A stretch of 64,000 bases of DNA from Bauldia litoralis (lineage in GTDB: Bacteria; Pseudomonadota; Alphaproteobacteria; Rhizobiales; Kaistiaceae): contig NZ_FMXQ01000002.1 of the NCBI RefSeq assembly GCF_900104485.1, positions 62,001 to 126,000 of the forward strand. The letters run 5' to 3'. Below, piece after piece: positions 17,836-26,163 of the stretch. The position numbers and the translations under genes were made by a program. The notes under the pieces are model-generated. The model searched no databases, had not been told where the DNA came from, and saw only the letters and a program-made list of their open reading frames with translations. The stretch's first letter is position 1. Each line of letters starts with the position of its first letter.

Positions 17836-19239
17836 CTATTCCGCCGCGTCCGCAGCCGGCACGCCAATCCAGCGATCGACATCGACCAGCGCCCGGGCCG
17901 ACAGCGCCCGCTTGCGTGCCTTGCCACGTTCCGGGCCACGGAGCTTCTGGCCGGGGGGCGTCTCGACCTCGATCGGCGGAAACAGGCCGAAATTGACATT
18001 CATCGGCTGGAACGAGCGCTTTCCCGGCTCGCCGGCGTCGAGATGGCCGCCGGTGATATGGGCCAGCACCGCGCCGAATGCCGTCGTGACCGGCGGCACG
18101 ACAATCGGTTCGCCGCGCCGGTCCGCCGCCGTGAAGCGCCCGGCGAGCAAGCCCATCGCGGCCGATTCGACATAGCCTTCGCAGCCGGTGATCTGGCCGG
18201 CGAAGCGCAAGCGCGGCTGTGCCTTGAGGCGCAGGGTCGCGTCGAGAAGCTTTGGCGAATCGAGAAAGGTGTTGCGGTGCAGGCCGCCAAGGCGGGCGAA
18301 TTGCGCGTTCCCGAGGCCTGGAATCATCCGGAAAATGTCGGCCTGGACGCCGTAGCGCAGTTCCGTCTGGAAGCCGACCATGTTGAACAGCGTGCCGAGG
18401 GCATTGTCCTGGCGAAGCTGGACGATGGCGTATGGCTTCTTGTCCGGCTGGCGCGGATTGGTCAGGCCGACCGGCTTCATGGGCCCGTGGCGTGGTGTCT
18501 CGCGCCCGCGCCGCGCCATGACCTCCATCGGCAGGCAACCGTCGAAATAAGGGATCTTCTCCCAGTCGTGATGCTTGTGCTGCTCGCCAGCCAGGAGGGC
18601 GTCGATGAAGGCTTCGTACTCGTCCCGATAGAGCGGGCAGTTGATGTAGTCCTTGCCGGTGCCGCCGGGGCCGACCTTGTCGTAGCGCGACTGGAACCAG
18701 GCGATGTCCATGTCGATCGAATCGAAATGGACGATCGGCGCGATTGCGTCGAAGAAGGCGAGGGCGTCCTCCCCGGTGAGCGCCTGGATCCCCGCGGCAA
18801 GCGCCGGCGAGGTCAGGGGACCGGTGGCGATGATGACGCTGTCCCAGTCTTCAGGCGGCAGGCCCGCCACCTCGTCGCGCTCGATGGTGATTAGCGGCTC
18901 GGCTTCCAGCGCCTGGGTGACCGAGTCGGCGAAGCCCTCGCGATCGACGGCAAGCGCGCCGCCGGCCGGCACCTGGTGGGTGTCGGCCATCCGCATGATC
19001 AGCGATCCGGCGCGGCGCATTTCCTCGTGCAGCAGGCCGACGGCGTTGTTCTCGCTGTCGTCCGAGCGAAAGGAATTGGAACAGACGAGTTCGGCCAGGC
19101 GGTCGGTCTGGTGGGCTTCCGTGGTGCGCTTCGGGCGCATCTCGTGGACGATGGCGGGGATTCCCCGCCGGGCCAGCTGCCAGGCGGCTTCCGAGCCGGC
19201 GAGTCCGCCGCCGACGATATGAACGGGTTTGTGGGTCAT
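17836..19239 (-). CDS. trmFO: Methylenetetrahydrofolate--tRNA-(uracil-5-)-methyltransferase TrmFO
   Basis: Folate- and FAD-dependent enzyme that makes 5-methyluridine at position 54 of tRNA, 467 aa. The N-terminal dinucleotide fold is [18 protein letters not shown]. The conserved catalytic cysteines are in [12 protein letters not shown] and in [14 protein letters not shown] use ATG 19239 ([12 protein letters not shown]), not the frame extension upstream. Rhizobiales often carry trmFO instead of SAM-dependent trmA. Length is normal. Confidence 0.95.
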   Translation of the reverse strand: MTHKPVHIVGGGLAGSEAAWQLARRGIPAIVHEMRPKRTTEAHQTDRLAELVCSNSFRSDDSENNAVGLLHEEMRRAGSLIMRMADTHQVPAGGALAVDREGFADSVTQALEAEPLITIERDEVAGLPPEDWDSVIIATGPLTSPALAAGIQALTGEDALAFFDAIAPIVHFDSIDMDIAWFQSRYDKVGPGGTGKDYINCPLYRDEYEAFIDALLAGEQHKHHDWEKIPYFDGCLPMEVMARRGRETPRHGPMKPVGLTNPRQPDKKPYAIVQLRQDNALGTLFNMVGFQTELRYGVQADIFRMIPGLGNAQFARLGGLHRNTFLDSPKLLDATLRLKAQPRLRFAGQITGCEGYVESAAMGLLAGRFTAADRRGEPIVVPPVTTAFGAVLAHITGGHLDAGEPGKRSFQPMNVNFGLFPPIEVETPPGQKLRGPERGKARKRALSARALVDVDRWIGVPAADAAE

Positions 19240-19297
19240 GGGCGCGGAACCTAAGCGTCCGGCGCCCGGCATTCAACGAGGAAGAACTCCGCCGACG

Positions 19298-19331
19298 AGA
19301 AAACGCCCGCCGGGGGGGCTCGGCGGGCGTT
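19298..19331 (-). terminator. Rho-independent terminator for the PfpI-family gene
   Basis: On the minus strand an 11-bp perfect stem (19321-19331 with 19302-19312) and an 8-nt loop are followed by TTTTC. It lies 37 nt past the stop of the gene at 19368-19928 and before trmFO, so the two minus-strand genes are probably separate units. Confidence 0.65.
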
Positions 19332-19367
19332 CTCAGGCAGAGGGCAACTTCTGGAATCGCTGCCGCG

Positions 19368-19928
19368 TCAGGCGGCGCGCTTCTCGTGGCGTCCCTCGGC
19401 GATCTCTTCGACCAGCTTAGAACAGAACGCCGGAAGATCGTCCGGGTTCCGGCTGGTGACGATTCCCTCGTCGACGACCACCTCCTCGTCATGGACGATC
19501 GCCCCGGCATTCTTCAGATCCGTGCGAATCGAGGGATAGCTCGTCATCTCGCGGCCTGCGGCGATTCCGGCCTCGATGAGAAGCCACGGCGCGTGGCAGA
19601 TCGCACCGATCACCTTCTTCTGGGCGTTGAAATCCTTGATCAGCTGGATGGCAGCCGGCTCGACGCGGAGGAGATCGGGGTTGATCTGGCCGCCCGGCAG
19701 CACGAGGGCGTCATAGTCTTCGGCGCTGATATCGGACAACTGGCGATCGACGGTGACCGGGTTGCCCCAGTCCTTGCCCTGCCAGCCTCTGATCTCGCTG
19801 CCTTCCGGCGCGATGACATGGACGGTCGCGCCGGCGTCCCGCAGCTTCTCGACCGGCACTTCGAGCTCGGATTGCTCGAAACCGTTGGTGGCGAGGACGG
19901 CGACGCGTTTGTTTGTGATGTCCGGCAT
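19368..19928 (-). CDS. DJ-1/PfpI family protein (type 1 glutamine amidotransferase fold)
   Basis: 186 aa. The nucleophile elbow AICHAPWLLIEAG carries the conserved Cys and His. GFEQSE near residue 16 supplies the acidic partner, and LVLPGG is the family turn. PfpI-like proteins include proteases, deglycases and stress chaperones; the YhbO/DJ-1 group is the closest guess, without a fixed substrate. ATG 19928 is preceded on the minus strand by GGGAGA. Frame extensions upstream are not supported. Confidence 0.9.
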   Translation of the reverse strand: MPDITNKRVAVLATNGFEQSELEVPVEKLRDAGATVHVIAPEGSEIRGWQGKDWGNPVTVDRQLSDISAEDYDALVLPGGQINPDLLRVEPAAIQLIKDFNAQKKVIGAICHAPWLLIEAGIAAGREMTSYPSIRTDLKNAGAIVHDEEVVVDEGIVTSRNPDDLPAFCSKLVEEIAEGRHEKRAA

Positions 19929-19987
19929 TGGATTCTCCCGCTGTTTACCTGCGGACAGAACGCGAGCCGGCGTGTTTGGTTCAGGGG

Positions 19988-20115
19988 AAAAAAGAAAAGC
20001 GCCCACCGGGGAGGAAGGATCGGTGGGCGCTTCTCATTTACGAGGCCGGAACCAGGGAGGAGAAGATTCCGGTCTCTTCTCGTTCGGAGCAGGGAGGAGA
20101 GCTCCGAGGCGACTG
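19988..20115 (-). ncRNA. Cuckoo/CcsR-like small RNA, unit 2
   Basis: Second copy of a 122-nt unit (19994-20115), differing from unit 1 at two positions and lying 209 nt away. Minus-strand folding gives three hairpins. Stem CGGAGC/GCTCCG (20085-20106) has loop TCTCCTCCCT. Stem CCGGAA/TTCCGG (20046-20072) has loop TCTTCTCCTCCCTGG. A 12-bp stem (19997-20032) has loop ATCCTTCCTCCC and is followed by TTTTCTTTTTT, a strong terminator. All three loops carry CCTCCC anti-Shine-Dalgarno sequence. This matches the published description of Cuckoo RNAs (CcsR1-4 of Rhodobacter), which lie in series downstream of a DUF1127 gene. Confidence 0.8.
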
Positions 20116-20201
20116 AATTTCACTTCACACGGTCAGGCGGTCCAAAAGTCTTGTGACCGAAACGCGCCAGGCCGTGTTTGGTTCCATCGAACCAGAGAGG
20201 G

Positions 20202-20324
20202 TGAAAAGCGCCCACCGGGGAGGAAGGATCGGTGGGCGCTTCTCATTTACGAGGCCGGAACCAGGGAGGAGAAGATTCCGGTCTCTTCTCGTTCGGAGCA
20301 GGGAGGAGCGCTCCGAAGCGACTG
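20202..20324 (-). ncRNA. Cuckoo/CcsR-like small RNA, unit 1
   Basis: First unit after the DUF1127 stop; the first hairpin begins about 12 nt past it. Minus-strand hairpins: CGGAGC/GCTCCG (20294-20315) with loop GCTCCTCCCT; CCGGAA/TTCCGG (20255-20281) with loop TCTTCTCCTCCCTGG; a 12-bp stem (20206-20241) with loop ATCCTTCCTCCC and only TTTT after it, so a weaker terminator than unit 2. The 86-nt linker to unit 2 contains a further hairpin, TGGTTC/GAACCA (20179-20194). Probably made by processing of the DUF1127 mRNA 3' region (inference from the Rhodobacter case). Confidence 0.8.
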
Positions 20325-20326
20325 GA

Positions 20327-20479
20327 TTAGCGACGCGCTGCCTGGCGAGCGATCGACGGAATGTCGACGCGGTTGATGCCGAGGTCGGTCAGATCACGCT
20401 GGCTGAGGCGCATCAGCTCATTGTAGGTGTCACGGTACTGCCGCCAGTTGCGGTAGCTTTCGACAAAACGGTTGCTCAT
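20327..20479 (-). CDS. DUF1127 (YjiS-like) small arginine-rich protein
   Basis: 50 aa, basic: MSNRFVESYRNWRQYRDTYN, then ELMRLSQRDLTDLGINRVDI, the DUF1127 core. Small DUF1127 proteins in Rhodobacter (CcaF1) and Agrobacterium are reported to bind RNA and to affect sRNA processing and carbon or phosphate metabolism. The frame is open far upstream, but the domain starts at the ATG at 20479. Two Cuckoo-like sRNA units follow directly on the same strand, as in Rhodobacter. Confidence 0.9.
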   Translation of the reverse strand: MSNRFVESYRNWRQYRDTYNELMRLSQRDLTDLGINRVDIPSIARQAARR

Positions 20480-20808
20480 GGTCTTTGCTTTCTCATCAAT
20501 TCCCTCGGGAGGAAGCCTTGGGAATTTCGTTTCGATGTGTTCGTTGACGAGGAAGTTAGGGATGCGATGCCGATCTGTGCAGACTGAAATTTCGCATAGC
20601 TGGGATGCAGTTGATGCAACGCAACATAAATTTGTCACGAAGTGTGCGCCGCAACAAAATGTGTCGTCATGCAACACAATGCGAGGCGCGGGGGGCCGGA
20701 CCGCGCGCCGATGACCGGAAAGGCAGGGCCCGCCGGTCGTGGCAACTCACTTGACCGGGGCGTCGTGACGTCCGATACCGCCAATCCCCGCCAGAAAACG
20801 AAGATCCA
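20480..20808. other. Intergenic region between the DUF1127 gene and gatB (329 nt)
   Basis: AT-richer than the surroundings, with no convincing gene. A minus-strand promoter candidate for the DUF1127-sRNA unit lies at 20626-20654. The gatB promoter must lie in the right half, but I could not pick it out. The open frames here lack ribosome binding sites and recognisable products. Confidence 0.5.
20626..20654 (-). promoter_or_regulatory. Candidate promoter of the DUF1127-sRNA unit
   Basis: Minus strand TTGCGG (20654-20649), 17-bp spacer, ATTTAT (20631-20626). It would give a leader of about 140 nt. In Rhodobacter the equivalent operon uses stress sigma factors RpoHI/RpoHII; I did not find a clear RpoH or EcfG box here. 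Confidence 0.25.
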
Positions 20809-22287
20809 ATGAACCAGGCCGTTCGTTCGTCGAAGTCCGCGAAGGTGATCAAGGGCGCCACCGGCGACTGGGAAGTCGTGGTCGGCATGGAAGTCCACGC
20901 TCAGGTCACCTCCAACGCCAAGCTCTTCTCGGGCGCCCCGACCGCATTCGGCGGCGCGCCCAACGATCATGTCAGCCTAGTCGATGCGGCGATGCCCGGC
21001 ATGCTTCCGGTCATCAATCAGGAATGCGTCACCCAGGCCGTCCGCACCGGCCTTGGCCTCGGCGCGGCGATCAACCTGCGCAGCGTCTTCGACCGCAAGA
21101 ACTACTTTTATCCCGACCTGCCGCAGGGCTACCAGATCTCGCAGTTCAAGCAGCCGATCGTCGGCGAGGGCGCCGTGACGGTCGACCTGGCCGACGGCGA
21201 GTCCGTCACCGTCGGCATCGAGCGGCTGCATCTCGAGCAGGACGCGGGCAAGTCGATCCACGACCAGCACGCAACGATGAGCTTCGTCGATCTCAACCGT
21301 TCCGGCGTGGCGCTGATGGAGATCGTCTCGAAGCCGGATATCCGGTCGGCCGAGGAGGCGAAGGCGTTCCTCGTCAAGCTGCGCGCGATCCTGCGCTACC
21401 TCGGCACCTGTGACGGCGACATGGAGAAGGGGAGCCTGCGCGCCGACGTCAATGTCTCGGTGCGGCGCCCCGGCGAACCGCTCGGCACGCGCTGCGAGAT
21501 CAAGAACGTCAACTCGATCCGCTTCGTCGGCCAGGCGATCGAGTCCGAGTCGCGCCGCCAGGTCGGCATCATCGAGGATGGCGGCACGATCGAGCAGGAA
21601 ACGCGGCTTTTCGACCCCGGCCGCGGCGAGACGCGCTCGATGCGCTCCAAGGAGGAGGCGCATGACTACCGCTACTTCCCTGACCCGGACCTGCTGCCGC
21701 TGACGTTCGACCAGGCTTTTGTCGATCGCCTTGCGGCCGACCTCCCTGAACTCCCGGATGCGCGCAAGGCGCGTTTCGTCGCCGACTATGGCCTCACCGC
21801 GTACGACGCGGACGTCCTGGTCGCGGAACGGGAGAATGCCGAATACTTCGAGACGGTGGCGCGTGGCCGCGATCCCAAACTGGCAGCGAACTGGGTGATC
21901 AACGAACTCGCCGGTCGGCTCAACCGCGAAGGCAAGGAGATCGCCGACAGCCCGGTCTCGGCCGAACAGATCGGCGCCATCATTGACCTGATCGGCGAGG
22001 GCGTCATTTCCGGCAAGATCGCCAAGGACCTCTTCGAGATCGTCTGGGCCGACGGCGGCGACCCGCGCGCCATCGTCGAGGACCGCGGCATGAAGCAGGT
22101 CACCGACACCGGGGCCATCGAGGGCATGGTCGACGAGATCATCGCCGCCAATCCCGACAAGGCCGAGCAGGCCCGCGAGAAGCCGGCGATGCTTGGCTGG
22201 TTCGTCGGGCAGGTGATGAAGGCGAGCCAGGGCAAGGCCAATCCCCAGGCCGTTAACGCGCTCTTGAAACAAAAACTGGGATTGTAG
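20809..22287 (+). CDS. gatB: Aspartyl/glutamyl-tRNA(Asn/Gln) amidotransferase subunit B
   Basis: Kinase/transamidase subunit of GatCAB, which converts misacylated Asp-tRNA-Asn or Glu-tRNA-Gln to the amide form, 492 aa. Signatures: [51 protein letters not shown] and the [14 protein letters not shown] box. The C-terminal tRNA-binding YqeY-like domain ends at [11 protein letters not shown]. Length is normal. gatA and gatC are not in the window. Confidence 0.96.
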   Translation: MNQAVRSSKSAKVIKGATGDWEVVVGMEVHAQVTSNAKLFSGAPTAFGGAPNDHVSLVDAAMPGMLPVINQECVTQAVRTGLGLGAAINLRSVFDRKNYFYPDLPQGYQISQFKQPIVGEGAVTVDLADGESVTVGIERLHLEQDAGKSIHDQHATMSFVDLNRSGVALMEIVSKPDIRSAEEAKAFLVKLRAILRYLGTCDGDMEKGSLRADVNVSVRRPGEPLGTRCEIKNVNSIRFVGQAIESESRRQVGIIEDGGTIEQETRLFDPGRGETRSMRSKEEAHDYRYFPDPDLLPLTFDQAFVDRLAADLPELPDARKARFVADYGLTAYDADVLVAERENAEYFETVARGRDPKLAANWVINELAGRLNREGKEIADSPVSAEQIGAIIDLIGEGVISGKIAKDLFEIVWADGGDPRAIVEDRGMKQVTDTGAIEGMVDEIIAANPDKAEQAREKPAMLGWFVGQVMKASQGKANPQAVNALLKQKLGL

Positions 22288-22319
22288 CGCAGGCTGGAGC
22301 GACCAAGGGAGCAGGGCGG

Positions 22320-23285
22320 ATGGCGGCGGGTTTCTGGTCTATCGCGCAAGCCCATGGCTCGAAGCGGGTCTCCGCCAGTTCCGAAACCGTCGGCTACGCA
22401 ACCGGCCTCCTGACCTGGGTCCTGGCAGGCGGCGTCTTCGTCGCGGCGAAGTCCGCCGTGGACGAGATGCCGTCCTGGACGCTCTGCTTCTGGCGATTGC
22501 TCATCGCGACGATGGTCCTCCTGCCGTTGGTCCGGCACCATTTTCCCGACATGGCGGCGTTCCTGCGCGCCCATGGCCTCAAGGCGCTGGTGATCGGCGC
22601 GCTCGGCCTCGGCATCACCCAGGGAATGATGTTCACGGCGATGGAGACCACCAGCGCGGTCAACGCCGGCATCATTTTCTCAACGGCGCCAATCATCACC
22701 CTGGTGATGGCCCATTTCTTTCTCGACGAGTCGCTCGGCCCCTGGCAGGTCGTCGGCTCCGTCGTCGCTTTTTTTGGCATCGTTGTGATCGCGGTCCAGG
22801 GCAGTCTCGCGGTCCTGCTCGGCCTCGATCTGGGTAGCGGCGACCTGATCGTCGTCGCTGCGGCGGTGGTTTTCTCGTCCTATTGCATCCTGCTGAAGCG
22901 CGCCAAATTCACCCTCGAGAGGCTGCCGCTTCTGGTCATCCTGCTCGCCGGCGGGGCGCTGTCGACGCTGCCCTTCTTCCTCTACGAATTGTGGAACGGC
23001 GAGCATTCGAACCTCGGCTGGAACGGCTATCTTGCCCTGGCTTACGCCGCCATTCCCGGCGGGGCGCTGATGTATCTGCTCTACAACTGGAGCATCGACA
23101 TCCTCGGCGCATCGCGGGCGCAGGGGTTGCTCTATTCCCAGATGATCTTCACCGCGATCCTCGCCTGGCTGATCCTCGGCGAGGCAATCGAGTGGTATCA
23201 TTTCGTCGGCGCCGGCCTGATCATTGTCGGGGTCATCTGCGTCACCTTCCTCAAGCCGAAACAGGCGCCGCAGCCCGTGCACTAA
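22320..23285 (+). CDS. EamA/DMT-family transporter, copy 1
   Basis: Inner-membrane drug/metabolite superfamily exporter, 321 aa, about ten membrane helices in two EamA halves. Typical segments are TWVLAGGVFVAAKSAVDEMP, TTSAVNAGIIFSTAPIITLV and the C-terminal YSQMIFTAILAWLILGEAIE. The substrate cannot be predicted. A paralogue of the same length follows 52 nt downstream; the C-terminal quarters are nearly identical in pattern (YNWSIDILGASRA against FNWSIDVLGASRA), so this is a tandem duplication. Confidence 0.9.
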   Translation: MAAGFWSIAQAHGSKRVSASSETVGYATGLLTWVLAGGVFVAAKSAVDEMPSWTLCFWRLLIATMVLLPLVRHHFPDMAAFLRAHGLKALVIGALGLGITQGMMFTAMETTSAVNAGIIFSTAPIITLVMAHFFLDESLGPWQVVGSVVAFFGIVVIAVQGSLAVLLGLDLGSGDLIVVAAAVVFSSYCILLKRAKFTLERLPLLVILLAGGALSTLPFFLYELWNGEHSNLGWNGYLALAYAAIPGGALMYLLYNWSIDILGASRAQGLLYSQMIFTAILAWLILGEAIEWYHFVGAGLIIVGVICVTFLKPKQAPQPVH

Positions 23286-23337
23286 GTCGACGGCCTTTCT
23301 GCAGGGCTGCGTCGCGGGCCACTTCAAGGGCGGATCA

Positions 23338-24303
23338 ATGTCGGAACACCTGCTGGCAATCGCCGAAGCCAAGGGCGCTCAGCGGATCGCGCGTCACCCG
23401 GAAGCGACCGGCTACGCCGTCGGCCTGCTTGCCTGGGCGTTGTCGGGCGGGGTGCTGGTCGCCGGCAAGGGCATCACCGGGGAGATGGGCCCATGGACCC
23501 TGTCCTTCTGGCGCTTTGGCATCGCCACCCTCGTCCTGCTGCCGCTGGTCGCGCATTCGCTGCCGCAGATGCGGCAATTCCTTCGCGCCAAGGGGCTGCG
23601 CGTGCTGGGAACCGGCGCGTTGCTTGGCGTCGCGCTCGGGCTGCTCTTTGAAGCGCTGCACTACACCAGCGCCGTCAATACCGGGATCATCAACGCGACC
23701 TTCCCGATCATCACCCTTGTCCTCGCCCGGATCTTCCTCGGCGAAGCGATGGGACCCGGGCAGGTCGTCGGTGGGCTGATCGCCTTCGTCGGCGTCATCG
23801 TCATTGCCGCGCATGGCGAGATCGCCGTGCTGATGCGGTTCGATTTCGGCATCGGCGACGTCATGGTTCTGGCGAGCGCCGCCACCCTCGGCGCCTATAC
23901 GGTTTCCCTGCGAAAGCAGAAATTCGAGCTCGCGCGAATGCCGCTGCTGGTCGTTCTTCTCGGCAGCGCGACGGTAATCTCCTTTCCATTCTCGATGGTG
24001 GAGCTATGGACCGGCGACTATGCGCCGGGCTTGACCGCCGACGGGTTGATGATCCTCGCCTATGCCGCGATCCCCGGCGGGGCGCTGGTCTACCTGTTCT
24101 TCAACTGGAGCATCGACGTCCTCGGCGCATCGCGCGCCGGGATGCTCCTCTATACCCAGATGATTTTCACCGCCGTTCTCGCCTGGCTGATCCTCGGCGA
24201 GGCGATCGAATGGTACCACTATGCCGGCGCGGCGCTGATCGTCGTCGGCGTCGTGCTGGTCACCGTCTTCAAGCCCAAGACGGCGGCTATTCCGCCGAAA
24301 TGA
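23338..24303 (+). CDS. EamA/DMT-family transporter, copy 2
   Basis: 321 aa paralogue of the preceding gene with the same two EamA halves and about ten membrane helices. N-terminal segments have diverged more (LLAWALSGGVLVAGKGITGE), while the C-terminal GEAIEWYHYAGAALIVVGV is kept. ATG 23338 gives a start matching the paralogue; the frame is open further upstream without support. The 3' end overlaps the convergent lipoprotein gene by 17 nt. Confidence 0.9.
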   Translation: MSEHLLAIAEAKGAQRIARHPEATGYAVGLLAWALSGGVLVAGKGITGEMGPWTLSFWRFGIATLVLLPLVAHSLPQMRQFLRAKGLRVLGTGALLGVALGLLFEALHYTSAVNTGIINATFPIITLVLARIFLGEAMGPGQVVGGLIAFVGVIVIAAHGEIAVLMRFDFGIGDVMVLASAATLGAYTVSLRKQKFELARMPLLVVLLGSATVISFPFSMVELWTGDYAPGLTADGLMILAYAAIPGGALVYLFFNWSIDVLGASRAGMLLYTQMIFTAVLAWLILGEAIEWYHYAGAALIVVGVVLVTVFKPKTAAIPPK

Positions 24304-24781
24304 TCGTGTAGACGATGTCTGGCAGGTCGCCGGCGGCGACGCGGGCCTGGGCATAGGCGATATAGGCGTCGAGGTCGTCGACGCAGGTCCCGCGGTCGCC
24401 GCAGTCGCTGAATCCTGGGCGGTCTATACCGTCTTCCGGCGCCATCGACGCGAACGACTCCGCCGTCATCGCGGCCAGGTCGACCTTGAGGAATGTGTAG
24501 AGCACGGCCGTCTCGTCGCCGTCGCTGCCTTCGGCCAGCGCGACATAGGTATCGTCGCCGACCGCGAGGAAGCGCACCCGCATCTCGATGTCCGCCGGTT
24601 CGACGACATAGGCGTCGCCCTTGCGGATGAGCGTCTGCACCTCGTCGCGACCCTCGCCCTGGTAGACAATCGTCTCGAAGGGGAAAGCCGCTTCCTCCGG
24701 GTCGATCAACGGCGCGTCGCTGGTGAAACATCCCGACAGGCTTGCTGCCGCGAGCAAGGCGGCACAAAAGCGAATGATCAT
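24287..24781 (-). CDS. Small putative lipoprotein of unknown function
   Basis: 164 aa. The N-terminus MIIRFCAALLAAASLSGC is a classical lipoprotein signal with an LSGC lipobox (Cys18). The mature part is acidic and carries two further cysteines in a close CGDRGTC arrangement that could form a disulfide. No domain recognised. It overlaps the end of the EamA copy 2 gene by 17 nt in convergent orientation and diverges from the glutathione S-transferase-like gene. Confidence 0.75.
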   Translation of the reverse strand: MIIRFCAALLAAASLSGCFTSDAPLIDPEEAAFPFETIVYQGEGRDEVQTLIRKGDAYVVEPADIEMRVRFLAVGDDTYVALAEGSDGDETAVLYTFLKVDLAAMTAESFASMAPEDGIDRPGFSDCGDRGTCVDDLDAYIAYAQARVAAGDLPDIVYTIISAE

Positions 24782-24879
24782 CAGCGCACCAGCCCTTTCG
24801 CCCGGGGCGATGGTCCCCGATACTCCACTCTACGTGAACTGGCGCCACATGGCGCCGCGAACGACGATTGGAGGATATC

Positions 24880-25569
24880 TTGGCCGCAAGCCCGAAAGAC
24901 CCCATCGAAGTCTTCTACTGGTCGACGCCCAACGGGCGGAAGATCACGGTGCTGCTTGAGGAGCTTGCCGTTCCCTACGCCGTTACCTTCATCGACATCA
25001 ACAGCCGCGAGCAGTGGACGCCGGAATTCGAGGCGATCTCCGCCCATCATCAGATTCCTGCGATCCGCGATCCTGATGGACCCGGAGGCGAACCGATCGC
25101 CATCTTCGAGTCCGGCGCGATCATGCTCTATCTCGCCCGCAAGTTCGGCAAGCTGTATCCGACCGACGATGAGCGGCAGTGCGTCGCCGTCGATCAGTGG
25201 CTGATGTGGCAGGTCGGCAATTTTGGACCGTTTCTCGGCCAGGCGCATCATTTCAACGTGTCGGCGCCGGAGGAATTTCCCTACGCTATCGAGCGATATC
25301 ACGGAATCGCGAAGCGGCTTTACTCTGTGCTCGACCAGCAACTGACGGGGCAGGACTATGTCGCTGGTGACTATTCCATCGCCGACATCGCCATCTATTG
25401 CTGGGCGGCCCGCCATCCGCGTCACCGGATCGATCTTGTCGACTTCCCGGCCGTGAAACGCTGGTTCGACGCGGTCGGCGCCCGCCCGGCGGTCGCGCGC
25501 GGAATGGCGGTTATCAAGCCGGGCAGGGTCGACGTCATGTTGCCGACCCCCACCTGGCTCAAAACCTAG
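24880..25569 (+). CDS. Glutathione S-transferase family protein (YfcG/YghU-like)
   Basis: 229 aa. The N-terminal thioredoxin-fold motif FYWSTPNGRKITVLLEEL resembles the TPNG(W/R)K loop of Nu-class GSTs such as YfcG, which act as disulfide-bond oxidoreductases using glutathione. FESGAIMLYLARKFG is the glutathione-binding SNAIxxYL-type motif. The C-terminal helical domain is complete (AIYCWAARHPRHRIDLVDFP). No ATG fits. TTG 24880 has GGAGG at 24870-24874, so I chose it over TTG 24868. Confidence 0.88.
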   Translation: MAASPKDPIEVFYWSTPNGRKITVLLEELAVPYAVTFIDINSREQWTPEFEAISAHHQIPAIRDPDGPGGEPIAIFESGAIMLYLARKFGKLYPTDDERQCVAVDQWLMWQVGNFGPFLGQAHHFNVSAPEEFPYAIERYHGIAKRLYSVLDQQLTGQDYVAGDYSIADIAIYCWAARHPRHRIDLVDFPAVKRWFDAVGARPAVARGMAVIKPGRVDVMLPTPTWLKT

Positions 25570-25681
25570 CGTTTTTTCTTCGCGATTGGCGACATGGTTG
25601 ACCGAAGGTTGACGCCGACCTTCGCCGGTTAACGCTGTCCGCCCGCAAACCGTTGAATCCCCGCGGATAGGTTCATCGTAG

Positions 25682-25696
25682 TTAACCGGACATTAA
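25682..25696. promoter_or_regulatory. Candidate CtrA-binding box TTAA-N7-TTAA
   Basis: TTAA (25682-25685), CCGGACA, TTAA (25693-25696): the full consensus for the alphaproteobacterial cell-cycle regulator CtrA. It is 136 nt upstream of the Sel1-like gene in a 263-nt AT-rich gap. Binding is not shown. Confidence 0.4.
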
Positions 25697-25832
25697 GTGG
25701 TTGTTTGACCAAAATTAATTTCGATTTTTAGGAAGCTTTTCAGGGATGCGCGCCAAACTCGGCATCAGGGAAGAGGACAGGGAGGCGTCAAAAAATCCGC
25801 CTCTTCCGGGGACAACAGGATGGGGAATAATC

Positions 25833-26102
25833 ATGGCACGTTTTGAAATGGCTTCGCCCGAGATGGCCACCATGGCCGAGATGCAGCCGAACGCCGAGGG
25901 TCTCTTCAACCTCGGCATCGTCTACGCTACGGGGCTCGACGGGGAGGCGGATCTCGTCGCCGCGCACAAGTGGTTCAATCTCGCGGCGCTTCGCGGCAAT
26001 CCAGAAGCGGCCTACCACCGCCAGCAGATCGCCGAAGAACTTTCCGAGACCGATATCGCCGCCGCCCAGCGTGCGGCCCGCGAGTGGCTGCGCACCCACT
26101 GA
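25833..26102 (+). CDS. Small Sel1-like repeat protein
   Basis: 89 aa. One clear Sel1/TPR-like unit, GLFNLGIVYATGLDGEADLV, is followed by AAHKWFNLAALRGNPEAAYH, and a partial second helix pair ends in REWLRTH. Such proteins act as adaptors in protein complexes. No signal peptide. I use ATG 25833 after GGGGAATA; the frame extends to 25746 but that part is not Sel1-like. A candidate CtrA box lies upstream. Confidence 0.8.
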   Translation: MARFEMASPEMATMAEMQPNAEGLFNLGIVYATGLDGEADLVAAHKWFNLAALRGNPEAAYHRQQIAEELSETDIAAAQRAAREWLRTH

Positions 26103-26109
26103 ACGACGC

Positions 26110-26131
26110 CGGGCCCCGAAAACGGGGCCCG
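26110..26131. terminator. GC-rich hairpin between convergent genes
   Basis: CGGGCCCCG-AAAA-CGGGGCCCG, a 9-bp perfect stem with a tetraloop, 7 nt after the Sel1-like stop and 32 nt before the stop of the convergent dehydratase. There is no U-run on either side, so it may be a weak bidirectional terminator or an mRNA 3'-end stabiliser. Confidence 0.4.
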
Positions 26132-26163
26132 ACCAGGTTCGTGCTAGGTGAAGGCAGCAGCCG

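Noticed and set aside
19753-20376. Small open frames running through the two 122-nt repeats
   Set aside because: They have no ribosome binding sites and consist of translated repeat sequence; the hairpin structure and anti-SD loops fit non-coding RNA on the other strand.
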